Source: Dryomyza anilis | Lineage: Eukaryota; Arthropoda; Insecta; Diptera; Dryomyzidae | Direction of reading: 5' to 3' | NCBI GenBank assembly: GCA_951804985.1 | Contig: OX638131.1 | Coordinates: 104,924,464 to 104,988,463 of the forward strand | DNA length: 64,000 nucleotides | In this document: in pieces, positions 49,225-61,188 of the stretch | Layout of the letters: every line of letters starts with the position of its first letter | How positions within the stretch are numbered: position 1 is the stretch's first letter | Program-made: the position numbers and the translations under genes | The notes under the pieces: generated by a model | What the model was told of the DNA's origin: nothing | The model's input: the letters and a program-made list of their open reading frames with translations, nothing else | The model's database searches: none

Positions 49225-50965
49225 CAAAATTGAAATTTTAGTGAAGATTTTAGTTTAAGTGCAAATGTGAATTGTTAGTGAACAATTAAATATACAGCAA
49301 AAATTGAATTTTGTGTGAAAATTTAAATTTTGAGCGAACAATTGAATTTTGAGTGAAAATTTTCATTTTGAGGTAAAAATTTATTTTGATTGAAAAATTT
49401 AATTTTGAGTGAAAACTTTAATTTTGAGTGAAAAATTTAATTTAGAGTGAAAATTTAATTTTGAGTGAAAAATTTAATTTTGAGTGAAAATTTTAATTTT
49501 GAGTGAAAATTTTAATTTTGAGTGAAAAATTTAATTTTTAAAGAAAAATTTATTTTTTAAAGAAAAATTAATTTTTTTAGAAAAAATTAATTTGAGTGAA
49601 AATTTGAACTTTGAATGGAAAATTTAATTTTGAGTGAAAAAAAAAATTTAGCATGAATAATTAAATTTTGAGTAAAAAAATTAAGTTTTGAGCAAAAAAT
49701 TTATTTTGAGTTAAAAATTGAATTATGAGTTAAAAATTGAATGTTGAGTGAAAAATTGAATTTTGAGTGAAAATTTGAATTTTGAGTGAAAAAATGTAAT
49801 TTTGAGTAATGTTATTTTTTGTAAAAAAAAATATTTTTGATATTTTGATTGAATAATTTGAGTGAAAATTTTAATTATGAGTGAAAATTTAAATTTTTAA
49901 TGAAAATTTTAATTTTTAGTGAAAATTTTAATTTTGAGTGAAAAATTAAATTTTTAGTAAAAAATTGATTTTTGAGTGAAAAATCGAATTATGAGTTAAA
50001 ATTATATTTGTAGTGTAAAACTGAATTTCTAGAGAAAATTTTAATACTGAGCGAAAAATTAAATTTTGAGTAACAAATTTAATTGTGAATGAAAAATTGA
50101 ATTATGAGTGAAAAATTGAATTATGAATGAAAAATTAAGTTTGGGTGAAAAATTAAGTTTTCAGTGAAAAATTTAATTTTAAGTGAAAAATTGGTTGTTG
50201 AGTGAACAATTGAATTTTGAGTGAACATTTAAATTTTGAGTGAAAAATGTAATTTTGAGTGAAAAATGTTATTTTGAGTGAAAAATGTTATTTTGAGTGA
50301 AAATTGGTTTTAAGTAAAAATTAAATTAGAGTGAAAAATTGAATTTGGAGTGAAAAATTGAATTTTGAGTGAAAATTTGAATTTTGAGTGAAAATTTAAA
50401 TTTTGAGTGAACATTTGAATTTTGAGTGAAAATTTGAATTTTAAGTGAAGAATTGAATTTTTTTAGTGAAAAATTGAATTTGAGCGAAAAATTAAAAAAA
50501 TTAATTTTTGGTAATAAATTGAATTTGAAAGAAAAATATAATTTTGAGTGAAAAATTGAATTTGAAAGAAAAATATAATTTTGAGAGAAAATAGAATTTT
50601 GAGTAATAAATAACTTTTTTTGTTAAAAATTAAGTAATTATTTAGAGTGAACATTTTAATACTAAGAGTAAAAATGAATTTCAAGTTAAAATTTAAATTT
50701 TGGCTAAAAAATTAATTTTGAATAAAAAAACATTAATTTCGAGTGGAACATTTAATTTTAAGTGAAAAATTGAATTTTGAATGAACAATTTAATATTGAC
50801 AGAAAAATTAAATTTAAGTTAATTTTGGGGAAAAAATAAAATTTAGTTTTGAAAAAAAATTCTGAGTGAATTTTGAAGGTGAAGTTAAGTTTTTAGTGAA
50901 CTTTTAGTAAAAAAATTTAATTTTTAGAAATGATTTTTAGTGAAAAATTAAATAATTGCCATATA
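49225..50965 (+). repeat. 19-bp satellite array R5, GAGTG variant
   Basis: Same 19-bp period, but the dominant monomer is GAGTGAAAAATTTAATTTT (TTGAGTG instead of TTTAGTG). It is more diverged than R3, R4 and R6. A distinct subfamily that seems homogenised separately. Confidence 0.9.
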
Positions 50966-52079
50966 ATATACTTTTTTTCATAATTTATAACAATAAAACA
51001 AATTTTATAAATTGTCCTACACCATTACACTAAAAATACCAACTGCACAAAAAGCCACAAATCGCATAAATCATGAAATTAATTAACTTAATGCCACACA
51101 TTATGCGGCGCCATTGTGTGCGCGGCCATTTTAATTGACAAACTAATGAGCTGCACTGGAGAGGCGACATGCATAATTTATATCCATATAAAATGTTTTA
51201 TCAACAGGCATCGAAATAGTGAAGGTAGTAGTTAAACTAACTAATACACATGCACAAACAGCAAATTAACACAGACACAAACATACAAAACCACACACAC
51301 AGACACATACGCAGAAACACAGACAGACATATTGTGTGACAGTGTGGCAACATTTTATTGCACATTCGTATTGTGCAATATTTTCGCAAAATGTCGTTGC
51401 AACAATTTATGACAACGGATAAATGCCATAAATTATTTCCAGATACACATTGTTTTGTTTAACAATCTGCACCATACACTCTAACACACACACACACACA
51501 CGCAGGCAGCCAAACAAAAGGACTTCAATAAACAACTACAACAACAACAATACAAGCGGAACCCATAACTCATTGGGTCGAAGTAGTACTACAGTCCCAG
51601 TCCCATCGGCCACGTTTTGTTCTTGTCTCCGAAGGTTTGCAAAATTTTGATTTATTTCGAACGGAATTCAATATTATAAATTTTGCTTTTTACGAATATA
51701 CATTGGAACATTTATTTATTCATTGGTCCTCTGGTAATGGGTGCTTTTGATAATATTGCTTTTTGTATGGTTTTTGTATTTGCTAGTCTATATGATTTTA
51801 ATGATTTTTTTTAGTTTGTCTATTGTTTTTTACAAAAATACTTCTATTATTTTTAGTTTGAAGCACCTTAACCGTTCTTAAAATAGAAAATAAATTCGGC
51901 ATCTAAATGTCAGAAATTAAATTTAAAGGTTGACAGTTTAAGAAAGACTCCTTATAATGATATAAAATACAAATTTTTTGTTTAATAATTTCAAAATTGA
52001 TTGATTTCCAAATTGATTGTTTATGAAAATATATTTCCAAATATATTTATATAATATATTGGGGTTCTGACAATCTTCC
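50966..52079. other. Intergenic with CA microsatellites
   Basis: CA-rich sequence at 51240-51330 and a pure (CA)n at about 51484-51502. No gene seen. Confidence 0.5.
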
Positions 52080-53890
52080 TCAAGACAACTTTTACCCCAG
52101 AAAATTCTTCCCGATCATTTCTTCACTGAGACAAATCTTTTCCAAAAAATATGTATAATCTGACCATTTTTACCCGATACTGTTTTTCACCAGACTATTC
52201 TTTTCTGTGCAATTTTTCACCGGAAAATTCTTCCACGTATAAATGTATTGTGAGATCCGCATAAATTTTCGCCGCTACTATTTTTCCTCGGATTATTATT
52301 CCCTGGACAATTACTCTCCAAGACAATTAATACCTGAGAAAATTCTTTCCGGACAGTTCTTTTTTAAGAAAATTCTTTCCCTGACAATTAATCCTAGAGA
52401 CAATTTATTCTCGGACACTTCTATAGCGGTCAATTTTTCACAGGACAATTTTTCAAAACATTTGTCTCGGATTAGAATTGTCCGGCGAAAAAATGTCGAG
52501 GCGAAAATATTTTTTAGTATTATTTTTTATTAATGTTTTCTGAGACCCGGACAATTCTTCTCCGACCCAATTCATACCCTGACAATTTATCCTAGAGACA
52601 GTGCATTCTCGGATAATTCTTCCCCGTACAATTTTTCACCGGACAATTCTTCAAAATATTTAGCCGCGGTAGCTCAGTGGCTAGTGCGTTGGACTGCGAG
52701 CCGAAAGGTCCCCGGTTCAAGCCTGGACTGGGGCTAACAACATCTTTTCATAGAAACATTTATGTATACCACGCTACCTCTCGGCAGTAAATGGCAAACC
52801 TACGAGAGTAAAACATTGCCTATGAAAAGCTCTCACTCGCCGTTCGGATTCGGCAATAAACTGTAGGTCCCACCACTTTGAGTACAAATATAACACGCAC
52901 AGCTCAAAATGGTGAGAGAGCTCGGCCTAAGTTCTTATAGGACTGTTGTGCCAAATTATTATATTATTATTATTATTTATCTCGGGGAAGAATTGTCCGG
53001 GGAAGATCTATCCGAGGATGCACTGTCTCTAGGATGAAATGTCAGGGTAAGAATTGGGTCGGGGAAGAATTGTCTGGGTTGAAATTCTCGGACAATTCTT
53101 CAAAATATTTGTCTCTGGGAGGAATTTGTCGGAGAAAAATAATCCGAGGATGTACTGTCTCTGCGATGAATTGTCAGTGTATGAATTGTGTCAGAGATGA
53201 ATTGTCTGGGTAGGAATTATCTATGGAAACTGCAGAGAATGAACTGTCTCTGCGATGAACATAGTATGGTTAGAATTGTCTCGGGGAAGAATTCTTCGGT
53301 AAGAATTTTTTCGGGTAGGAGTTGTCTTAGGGAAGAATTTCCAAGGAATGAATTATAAGAATTGTCTCGGGAAAGAAGTGTCCGGGAAAGAATTGTCCGT
53401 GGATAAATTATCGAGGAGAATTGTCCAAATGTCAAAAAATTTCAATATTTCCTTCACTGGACAATTCTTCCCCAAGATTGAGAATTCTTTCCCGAAACAA
53501 TTCTTACCCTAACAATTCATCGCAGGTCAAGGCTTCCCCGCACAAATTTCGGGGAAGAATTCTTCGGTAAGAATTTTCTCGGGTAGGAGTTGTCTTAGGG
53601 AAGAATTTACAAGAAATTAGTTAAAAGAATTGTCTCGGGAAAGAATTGTCCGGGAAAGAATTGTCCGTGGATAAATTATCCAGGAGAATTGTCAAAATAT
53701 CAAAAAATTTCAATATTTTCTTCACTGGACAATTCTTCCCCAATATAGAGAATTCTTTCCCGAGACAATTCTTACCCTAACAATTCATCGCAGGTCAAGG
53801 CTTCCCCGCACAAATTTATCCCGTACAATTCTTCAAAACGTTTGTTTCGTGGAACAATTGTCTGGCCATAAATTGTCGAGGAGTATAGTT
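52080..53890. repeat. Minisatellite family II with inverted and direct copies
   Basis: Units around GGACAATTCTTCCCC. The stretch left of the SINE runs in the forward sense and 52981-53440 in the reverse sense. Arms at about 52545-52640 and 52981-53085 are near-perfect inverted copies. A 268-bp block (53282-53549) is repeated directly at 53550-53817. Confidence 0.85.
52661..52980 (+). mobile_element. tRNA-derived SINE, copy C
   Basis: Same family as 24739-25059: head GCCGCGGTAGCTCAGTGGCT, GGTTCAAGCC box, body with CACCACTTTGAGTACAAATA, tail (ATT)n. It lies at the centre of an inverted repeat of minisatellite II. No long target duplication is evident, only a weak TATTTA match. Confidence 0.9.
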
Positions 53891-54144
53891 CGTAACTCAA
53901 AAATATTTCTTTTTTATTTACCATTACCGAAATATAAATTAAATTGGGTGCCTAAATATTACCAGAACTCAAAACTTAAACGAAATGTTTAAAAAAAAAG
54001 AAAAAAAAACTCAATTTGGTATTATAAAAAATGCAAATTTATTGTTTTATAAATTTAGAAAAAATATTTATTTTTTTTTATTTTAAATCTTAGATTTAGA
54101 TTTTATTAATACAATATAACCATTGCAATTTTTTAATTTATATT

Positions 54145-54150
54145 TTTATT
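54145..54150 (-). promoter_or_regulatory. Poly(A) signal of the six-exon gene
   Basis: AATAAA on the - strand (TTTATT on +), about 24 bp after the TAG stop at 54174-54176. Confidence 0.6.
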
Positions 54151-54173
54151 ATTCCACCCCGCTCTCATCAAAA

Positions 54174-55938
54174 CTATTTATTTTGTGTAAAATAACCTCT
54201 TGTATTAATTGGTCTAAACTGTTCATTTGGTTTCATTTCCCATTTATCATAATAGCTCTCATCATATTGACCATCATTGTTGTCTGATTTTACAATATCA
54301 ATTACTCCATGCTGATTATATGCATTTTTAATTTGTGTATTTTCTGGCACTTTCTGAGTAGATGTTGTTTCACTTGTTGGAGGCTTATTCAGATTTTGAT
54401 TATTTCCATTTTCATTTGGAGTATTTTTTTGTTTATTACGACTATTTATTATATCGTTTTGTGTTTTAATTATTTCATTTTGTGTATTTATTATATCATT
54501 TTGTGTATTTATAATATCATTTTTACTCTGGTGATAACTTGTTATACCATTTAACATATTTTCATCATTATATTGAGTATTTGCATTTTCATTTTGAGTA
54601 TTTATAACATCACTTTGAATAGTTGTACTTTCTGTATATTCGCTTTCACTATTAAAGCCTCCATTCTGATTGTAGACTATTTCATTTTGATTATTTAGTA
54701 TTTCATTTTGAGGTGTTATGTTTTCATTTTCAGTATTTCCATTTTCATTTTCAGTATTTCCATTTACATTTTGAGTATTTCCATTTTCATTTTGAGTATT
54801 TGTGTACTCATTTTGATTATTTTTATTTTCAGTTTGAGTTATTGTTGGTTGATATTCACTGCCTACATCTTTATTAAAAGTACTCGTTTCAACATTTCCA
54901 GTATTCGATCTTCCGGGTAAATTTGTAACAGTGGTACTTGGTAATGGTCCAAAATTAAAATTAGCTATAAGTTAAAACATTAAAATGTATATTAAAATTG
55001 AAAAAAGTTTATAGATATTGAGCTTACAATAAACTCTGGTCGCTTGAGCATTTTGCCTCGGGTACATTTCCGTATTTAGCGGGCTGCTTTCAATAACGGG
55101 TCCGAACTGTGTAGGTATTGGTCTAAATATATCCGGATATGGTCTACCTGCATGATTTGAAACAAATTATTTATTTTATACTCATGCTAAATTAAAATAT
55201 TTCCTACTAATTAAGCCATTTGCGGGATATGGTCTATTTCCTGAAAACATCTGTTCAGTTCGGAAATTTCTAGTGTTACCCGCATCATCATCTTCATAAA
55301 TTGGTTCTATATTATAGCCGATTATTTTTCTTGCTGCTCCATTTAATGGTTTCTCTGGATTCTCCGGATTGGGACTGCCAGCATGCAGAGGAGCTTTAAA
55401 GAATATATTTTTATGAACAGATACAAAATATATAATCTATTTGTAGTACTATTTAGATTAACTGTAAGTGTACGTCTATTTCCTAGTATGGGACTCATAT
55501 TTTCATAAATAGGTTTAATATCCAGTGTTAAAGTACGTCCCTCAGCCCCATTTCTGGGTAAAAGAGCACTGGGTAAAGGTCGACCAGCAGGGTATTGCGC
55601 TTTAAAGTATTTTAAAATTATATATTTTTTTTAAATTAATTATATATTATAATTACTATTCATTGCATATGATAATCCAGCGCCAGGAAAGTTTTCCGCA
55701 TTTAATACCGGCCCCATATTACCAAATAAATGTAAATAATTGGCATCCACACCGCCTATGGGTTCGTATACATCGGGGGGCATAGGTCGTCTAGCCAAAA
55801 CATGAGCTTTTGTAATATGTAGAGAAAATATTATTATAAATATCAGTTTATTATGAATTTCTACAATATTTATTTACAATTGCACAAATATATGCTATAT
55901 ACTAGCAATTGTGCTAGAATTTGTATTATTTTAACCAT
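54174..55938 (-). CDS. Secreted modular protein with RPxP motifs and Asn-rich tail, six exons
   Basis: Exons on the - strand are 55938-55878, 55806-55657, 55599-55474, 55393-55208, 55147-55028 and 54964-54174. They give 477 residues with five short introns (60-80 nt), all phase 1. Exon 1 is a signal peptide (MVKIIQILAQLLVYSIYLCN). Exons 2-5 are short modules of 40-62 residues with recurring RPxP (RRPMP, GRPLP, GNRPYP, RPYPDIFRPIP), GPV[LI] and [KE]PIYE motifs. Exon 6 is long and ends in a low-complexity region (about 258-408) of 7-residue repeats like NENGNTQ and QNDIINT. There is no Cys after the signal peptide. One donor (GTACAC after exon 3) is weak, but frame and motif support it. The family is not recognised. 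Short Pro-rich modules recall insect Pro-rich antimicrobial precursors or seminal and salivary proteins, but this is only a resemblance. An initiator-like TCAGTC is at about 55960-55965. Confidence 0.82.
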
Positions 55939-56883
55939 TCTGTTAGACTTATTCACTGAGACTGATTTGTATTTCACAATTAAATCGAATTTACACTATC
56001 TGTTTTTACATATATTATACAAATTGTTTATATTTGTAATTTCTGATTGCATAGGTATTACCTATTCAAAATGGAAATACCAATTATGCAAGTTATCTTG
56101 CTTGAGTTTAAGTTTGCTGATTATTTGATTCTCTATACTGTGTTCATCTTCTCTTGGGAAACTAGTTTCTATATAGTTTTTATTTATAAATGCAATTATT
56201 TATTTCATATAATGTATTTCAGTATTTGTTTGCATTATATTTATAGGTTGCGCAAATTTATTCGTTATCATTGAATTTAAGAGATTATTTTAAAATAATA
56301 TTAATATTATTATTAACGATAATATATAGAATAATTTTAAATACCAGTTACTGAAAACATTGCCAGAAAAACGTATTTGAATGTCAGACAAATATTTATT
56401 AAATTAGACACCTGGTCTGTCCAAACTTAATTAATAAATTTCAGTAGAAGCCACAAGGCAATGTGAACATTTTAATAACCAGTGGAAAAAATAAAAACTT
56501 TTGAACAAAAATGTATAATTTGTATAGCACTTTTAGTTTTTACATACATAATATACATTTGTTGCATCATCCAACTTTTTTGGTACTCCCAACTCTTAAG
56601 TCGATTCTTATAAACACAACTTAATAGGTTGAAGTTTAAACTAACCCCCATTTAAAACGTTTAAAGAATAATTTGAATTAATCATATACAAATAATATTT
56701 TAAATGCAAACACAATATACAGTTTCATCAACCCAATTATTAAAACTGTCGATTTAACAGACTGAAGTCTGTTGTTACAACAGCTAATTTCTTCCTTCTT
56801 CAAAAGTCTGCTAAATGAAATGCCTCAGCTGTGTGTATATAAAATTTAAATAATGTATTGTCTTTATAAAATAAGAAAATATA
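55939..56883. other. Upstream of the six-exon gene, no other gene seen
   Basis: AT-rich. TATAATATA at about 56011-56020 (- strand) is a possible but poorly placed TATA element. 56730-56850 contains a diverged MITE-like stretch (CTGTTGTTACAACAGCTAAT) related to the 61-63 kb repeats. The + strand frames at 55853-56274 overlap exon 1 antisense and are spurious. Confidence 0.45.
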
Positions 56884-58800
56884 ATTTTTTGTGAAAAATT
56901 AAATTTTTAGTGATAAATTTAATTTTTAGAAAAAAAATAATTTTTTATTGAATAATTGATTTTAGTGAAAAATTTTATTTTTTTTTTGTGAAAAATGGAT
57001 TTTATAGTTAAAAATTGAATTTTTAGTGAAAAATTGAATTTTTAGTGAAAAATTGAATTTTTAGTGAAAAATTGAATTTATAGTGAAAATTTGAATTTTT
57101 AGTGAAAAATTGAATTTTTAGTGAAAAATTGAATTTATAGTGAAAAATTGACTTTGTAGTGAAAAATTGAATTTTTAGTGAAAAATTGAATTTTTAGTGA
57201 AAAATTGAATTTTTAGTGAAAAATTGAATTTTTAGTGAAAAATTGAATTTATAGTGAAAAATTGACTTTGTAGTGAAAAATTGAATTTTTAGTGAAAAAT
57301 TGAATTTTTAGTGAAAAATTGAATTTTTAGTGAAAAATTGAATTTTTAGTGAAAAATTGAATTTTTAGTGAAAAATTGAATTTTTAGTGAAAAATTGAAT
57401 TTTTAGTGAAAAATTGAATTTTTAGTGAAAAATTGAATTTTTAGTGAAAAATTGAATTTTTAGTGAAAAATTGAATTTTTAGTGAAAAATTGAATTTTCA
57501 GTGAAAAATTGAATTTTTAGTGAAAAATTGAATTTTCAGTGAAAAATTGAATTTTTAGTGAAAATTTGAATTTTTAGTAAAAAATTGTATTTTTAGTAAA
57601 AAATTGAATTTTTAGTGCAAAATTTAATTTTAGTGAAAAATTTAAATTTTAGTGAAAAATTTAATTATTAGTGAAAAATTGAATTTTTAGTGAAAAATTT
57701 AATATTAGTGAAAAATTGAATTCTTAGTGAAAAATGTAATTTTTAGTGAAAAATGTAATTTTTAGTGAAAAATGTAATTTTTAGTGAAAAATTGAATTTT
57801 TAGTGAAAAATTGAATTTTTAGTGAAAAATTGAATTTTTAGTAAAAAATTGAATTTTTAGTGAAAAAATGAATATATTAGTGAAAAATTGATTTTTTTTA
57901 GTGAAAAATTGAATTTTTAGTGAAAAATTGAATTTTTAGTGAAAAATTGAATCTGTAGTTAAAAACTAAATTTTTAGTGAAAAAATGAATATATTAGTGA
58001 AAAATTGATTTTTTTTAGTGAAAAATTGAATTTTTAGTGAAAAATTGAATTTTTAGTGAAAAATTGAATTTTTAGTGAAAAATTGAATTTTTAGTGAAAA
58101 ATTGAATTTTTAGTGAAAATTTGAATTTTTAGTAAAAAATTGAATTTTTAGTGAAAAATTGAATTTTTAGTGAAAAATTGAATTTTTAGTGAAAAATTGA
58201 ATTTTCAGTGAAAAATTGAATTTTTAGTGAAAAATTGAATTTTTAGTAAAAAATTGAATTTTTAGTGAAAAATTGAATTTTTAGTGAAAAATTGAATTTT
58301 TAGTGAAAAATTGAATTTTTAGTGAAAATTTGAATTTTTAGTGAAAAATTGTATTTTTAGTAAAAAATTGAATTTTTAGTGAAAAATTTTATTTTAGTGA
58401 AAAATTTAAATTTTAGTGAAAAATTTAATTATTAGTGAAAAATTGAATTTTTAGTGAAAAATTTAATATTAGTGAAAAATTGAATTCTTAGTGAAAAATG
58501 TAATTTTTAGTGAAAAATTGAATTTTTAGTGAAAAATTGAATTTTTAGTGAAAAATTGAATTTTTAGTGAAAATTTAAATTTTTAGTGAAAAATGTAATT
58601 TTTAGTGAAAAATGTAATTTTTAGTGAAAAATGTAATTTTTTAGTGAAAAATGTAATTTTTAGTGAAAAATTTAATTTTTAGTGAAAAATGTAATTTTTA
58701 TGAAAAGTGTAATTTTTAGTGAAAAATTTAATATTTTTTGAAATTGAATTTTATTTGAAAATTTTATCTCTAGTGAAAAATTTAAAATTTTAGTTTAGTC
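56884..58800 (+). repeat. 19-bp satellite array R6
   Basis: About 1.9 kb of GAATTTTTAGTGAAAAATT monomers, starting roughly 950 bp upstream of the six-exon gene's ATG. It shows a higher-order duplication: the block with GAATATATTAGTGAAAAATT recurs at about 57870 and 57990, and a longer block (AATTTAATTATTAGTG, then ATTCTTAGTG) recurs near 57655-57725 and 58425-58490. Confidence 0.95.
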
Positions 58801-59769
58801 AAATTTTTAGTAACTGTTTGTGAACAAAAAAATGTACAAAAAGAATAAAATATTTTTTAGTACTTATTTTTTATAGTGTAACTATTTCATTTATATAAAA
58901 AATAGCTACATTTCCGTCATTTTCATCCACACATACCTTCCGCTACAGTTATTAATGACATATGATTACAATTTAATTTAAATTGATTATGACCAAAATG
59001 ACTACGAACTTCCATGCATTGCCATTTAATTCACTCACGTTTCACGCAGTCACTCCCCGTGGCAGTGGCAGTCATCACAGGCCAGTCAACCTGGCCGATT
59101 CCCTGCCTGCCTGCCTGCCTGCCAGTCCCATTATAGCTGTCAGTTATAATGAGTTTTTCATTTTTCAGCTATTACTGTCATGCGGTCGTTTGTCCCGCCG
59201 GCCTTCCGTCAGTCCAAATGACCGTTCGTCCAGTTGAGACAACGGCATGACAATCCAATTTATGTCGGATGATCATAACGATGAAGGTTATTATTCATTT
59301 CTCAATTATAAGTAGACTTTTTCTTGATGACGTTGCTGTTGTTGTCGTGTTGTTTTTACATTTATGAATGACTGACTGACAATAAAGGCAGAGTAATGAA
59401 AAAATAAAGAACAACTGCAACATCATCATTGTCAGTGGAAGGCAAAGCAGCGACTGATGACGAGAGGTTCTTAGACCTCAAATCTCCCCATGAACTTCAT
59501 GCATCGATCTGTGTATTATTCGTTCCGGTAGTCCGGTCCTGCTCAGTTCGGCGGCGATTATTAAGTGTTGATGTTATAATGAAGTTATTTAGAGTGGTCG
59601 AGAGTGACTTTTATTTCCGTTTCGTAAAGCCTTAATTAAGAGTACAATCGACAAAGAACATTGTATAACTTAATAATAGTATACGAATTATATTAATACA
59701 GAGAGAAAAATGGGGTTATACCTAAAACTAATTTGAAATTTTTTAAAAATGTTTTATAAAAATTACAAC
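58801..59769. other. Intergenic with GC-richer island
   Basis: 58990-59600 is GC-richer, with CCTGCCTGCCTGCCTG at about 59100-59120. Open frames of 68-84 codons lack recognisable features. Confidence 0.4.
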
Positions 59770-59965
59770 TCTTTCTGGCTGTCTGTTTGTCTGTTAAAAT
59801 TTAGATTATATAAAAATAAGAAGAGCTAAATAATTAAAACTCAAAACTTAAATTGGTTGTTACTTTGTGTTGTTCGTTATTGAAAATGGTCGTGATAAGT
59901 GATCTATAATCCACCCAGTTTTGTACATATCCATCATATAACTGTCTAATCTTTGGCAGACTAGT
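59770..59965 (+). mobile_element. Decayed INE-1-like fragment 1
   Basis: GGCTGTCTGTTTGTCTGTTA, then AAGAAGAGCTAAATAATTAA and GAAAATGGTCGTGATAAGTG, follow the same order as the INE-1-like element at 45.5 kb. The terminal hairpins are absent. Confidence 0.5.
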
Positions 59966-60084
59966 AAAATTAAGTACTAAAATTAAAGAAAATTGGCACT
60001 CGATTTTAAGTTTTCAGTTGTTTTAAAGTTTTCTAGAAGTCAACAGAATTTATGTGAACCCTGGACCCGTTGAAATAGTAACCG

Positions 60085-60275
60085 CGTATTTCTGTCTGTC
60101 AATGTGCTTGTTAGATTCACGATTTGACGAAAATAAGAAGAGCTGAATAATTAAAATTAAGAATTTAGATTGTTTTCTAGTTTGTGTTGTTCAGAATTGA
60201 AAATGGTTGTGATTGGTCGACGGTGACCTATGATACGCCAGCTTTTAAAACATTTTATTAATTTATTCTTGATCG
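60085..60275 (+). mobile_element. Decayed INE-1-like fragment 2
   Basis: A second tandem copy of the same fragment: TTTCTGTCTGTCAATGTGCT, AAGAAGAGCTGAATAATTAA, GAAAATGGTTGTGATTGGTC. About 315 bp separates equivalent points of the two copies. Confidence 0.5.
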
Positions 60276-61188
60276 GGAACTGTTAATTGTATTTTTACCA
60301 TGTCATAACCCTACCAGTTATTTGAATAAAATAATATCACCCTGATAGACATTTTTTTTTTCTTCAGAAAATTCCAAATTTAAAAACTCTAATGTTTGGT
60401 ACATTATATACGAATTTTATAACGAAACTAAACCGTTAACGTTATTAATTCATTATATATAAAAAATAAAAATATAGAAAAAATAAAAGAAAAAAAATCA
60501 GTAGCTGTTGCTTGCTGCTGCTGATGTTGGCAGTGTTGCTGACAATAGAACCACTTCAAAATTAATTGCTTGCCTTTATGTTGGTACATGGCGTGTCGAA
60601 GGGAATGACATGAAGTTCCGATAGAAGTTGAAATTAAGATGTTATTTCTTTTTCTATTTTATATATTTTTTTTTTGTATAATGCTGCTTTGTTAGCAGCA
60701 AACAAAGGCTGCTTTAGAATTTACCGATGCGAGTTGTCGGTCTGTATTTGAAAAAGAATTTAAATTAAACCTATACAAAAATATTTTATAATTGAATTGT
60801 TAATTTTGAAAGGGCTCTAACATGAAATATTTATTATGTTAAAAAAAATATTTTTTTATTTGTAATCGATATGGTAATCATTGTTTCAGTTCTAAAACCG
60901 TTAACGAAGCTTTATGTTTTAGAGCGATTTTAAAACGGGGTTTAAAATGCTATTGAAAAACTGAAATTATTAAATTTAGAAAAATAACTGCTAAATATTT
61001 TCCGTTTTCGTTCGAGTTCCGGTCAAATTTCATATAAAAAATTAATATTGGGACATCAAATTCGAAGCTGCTTGTTTGGAAATTGCATATCAAATTCGAT
61101 AGAAAGCTGAAAAAAGTCCTATTGATCTATTTTTATATTTTATCAGAGTTTTTAAGGTCGTTTGGTTTTTAAGAAGACAACATACGGA
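60276..61188. other. Intergenic, no gene seen
   Basis: AT-rich with a short GCTGCT/TTGCTG patch near 60500-60540. Nothing else recognised. Confidence 0.45.

Noticed and set aside
55853..56274. Two + strand frames of 91 and 75 codons
   Set aside because: They overlap the signal-peptide exon and upstream region of the - strand six-exon gene and are AT-rich hydrophobic noise.
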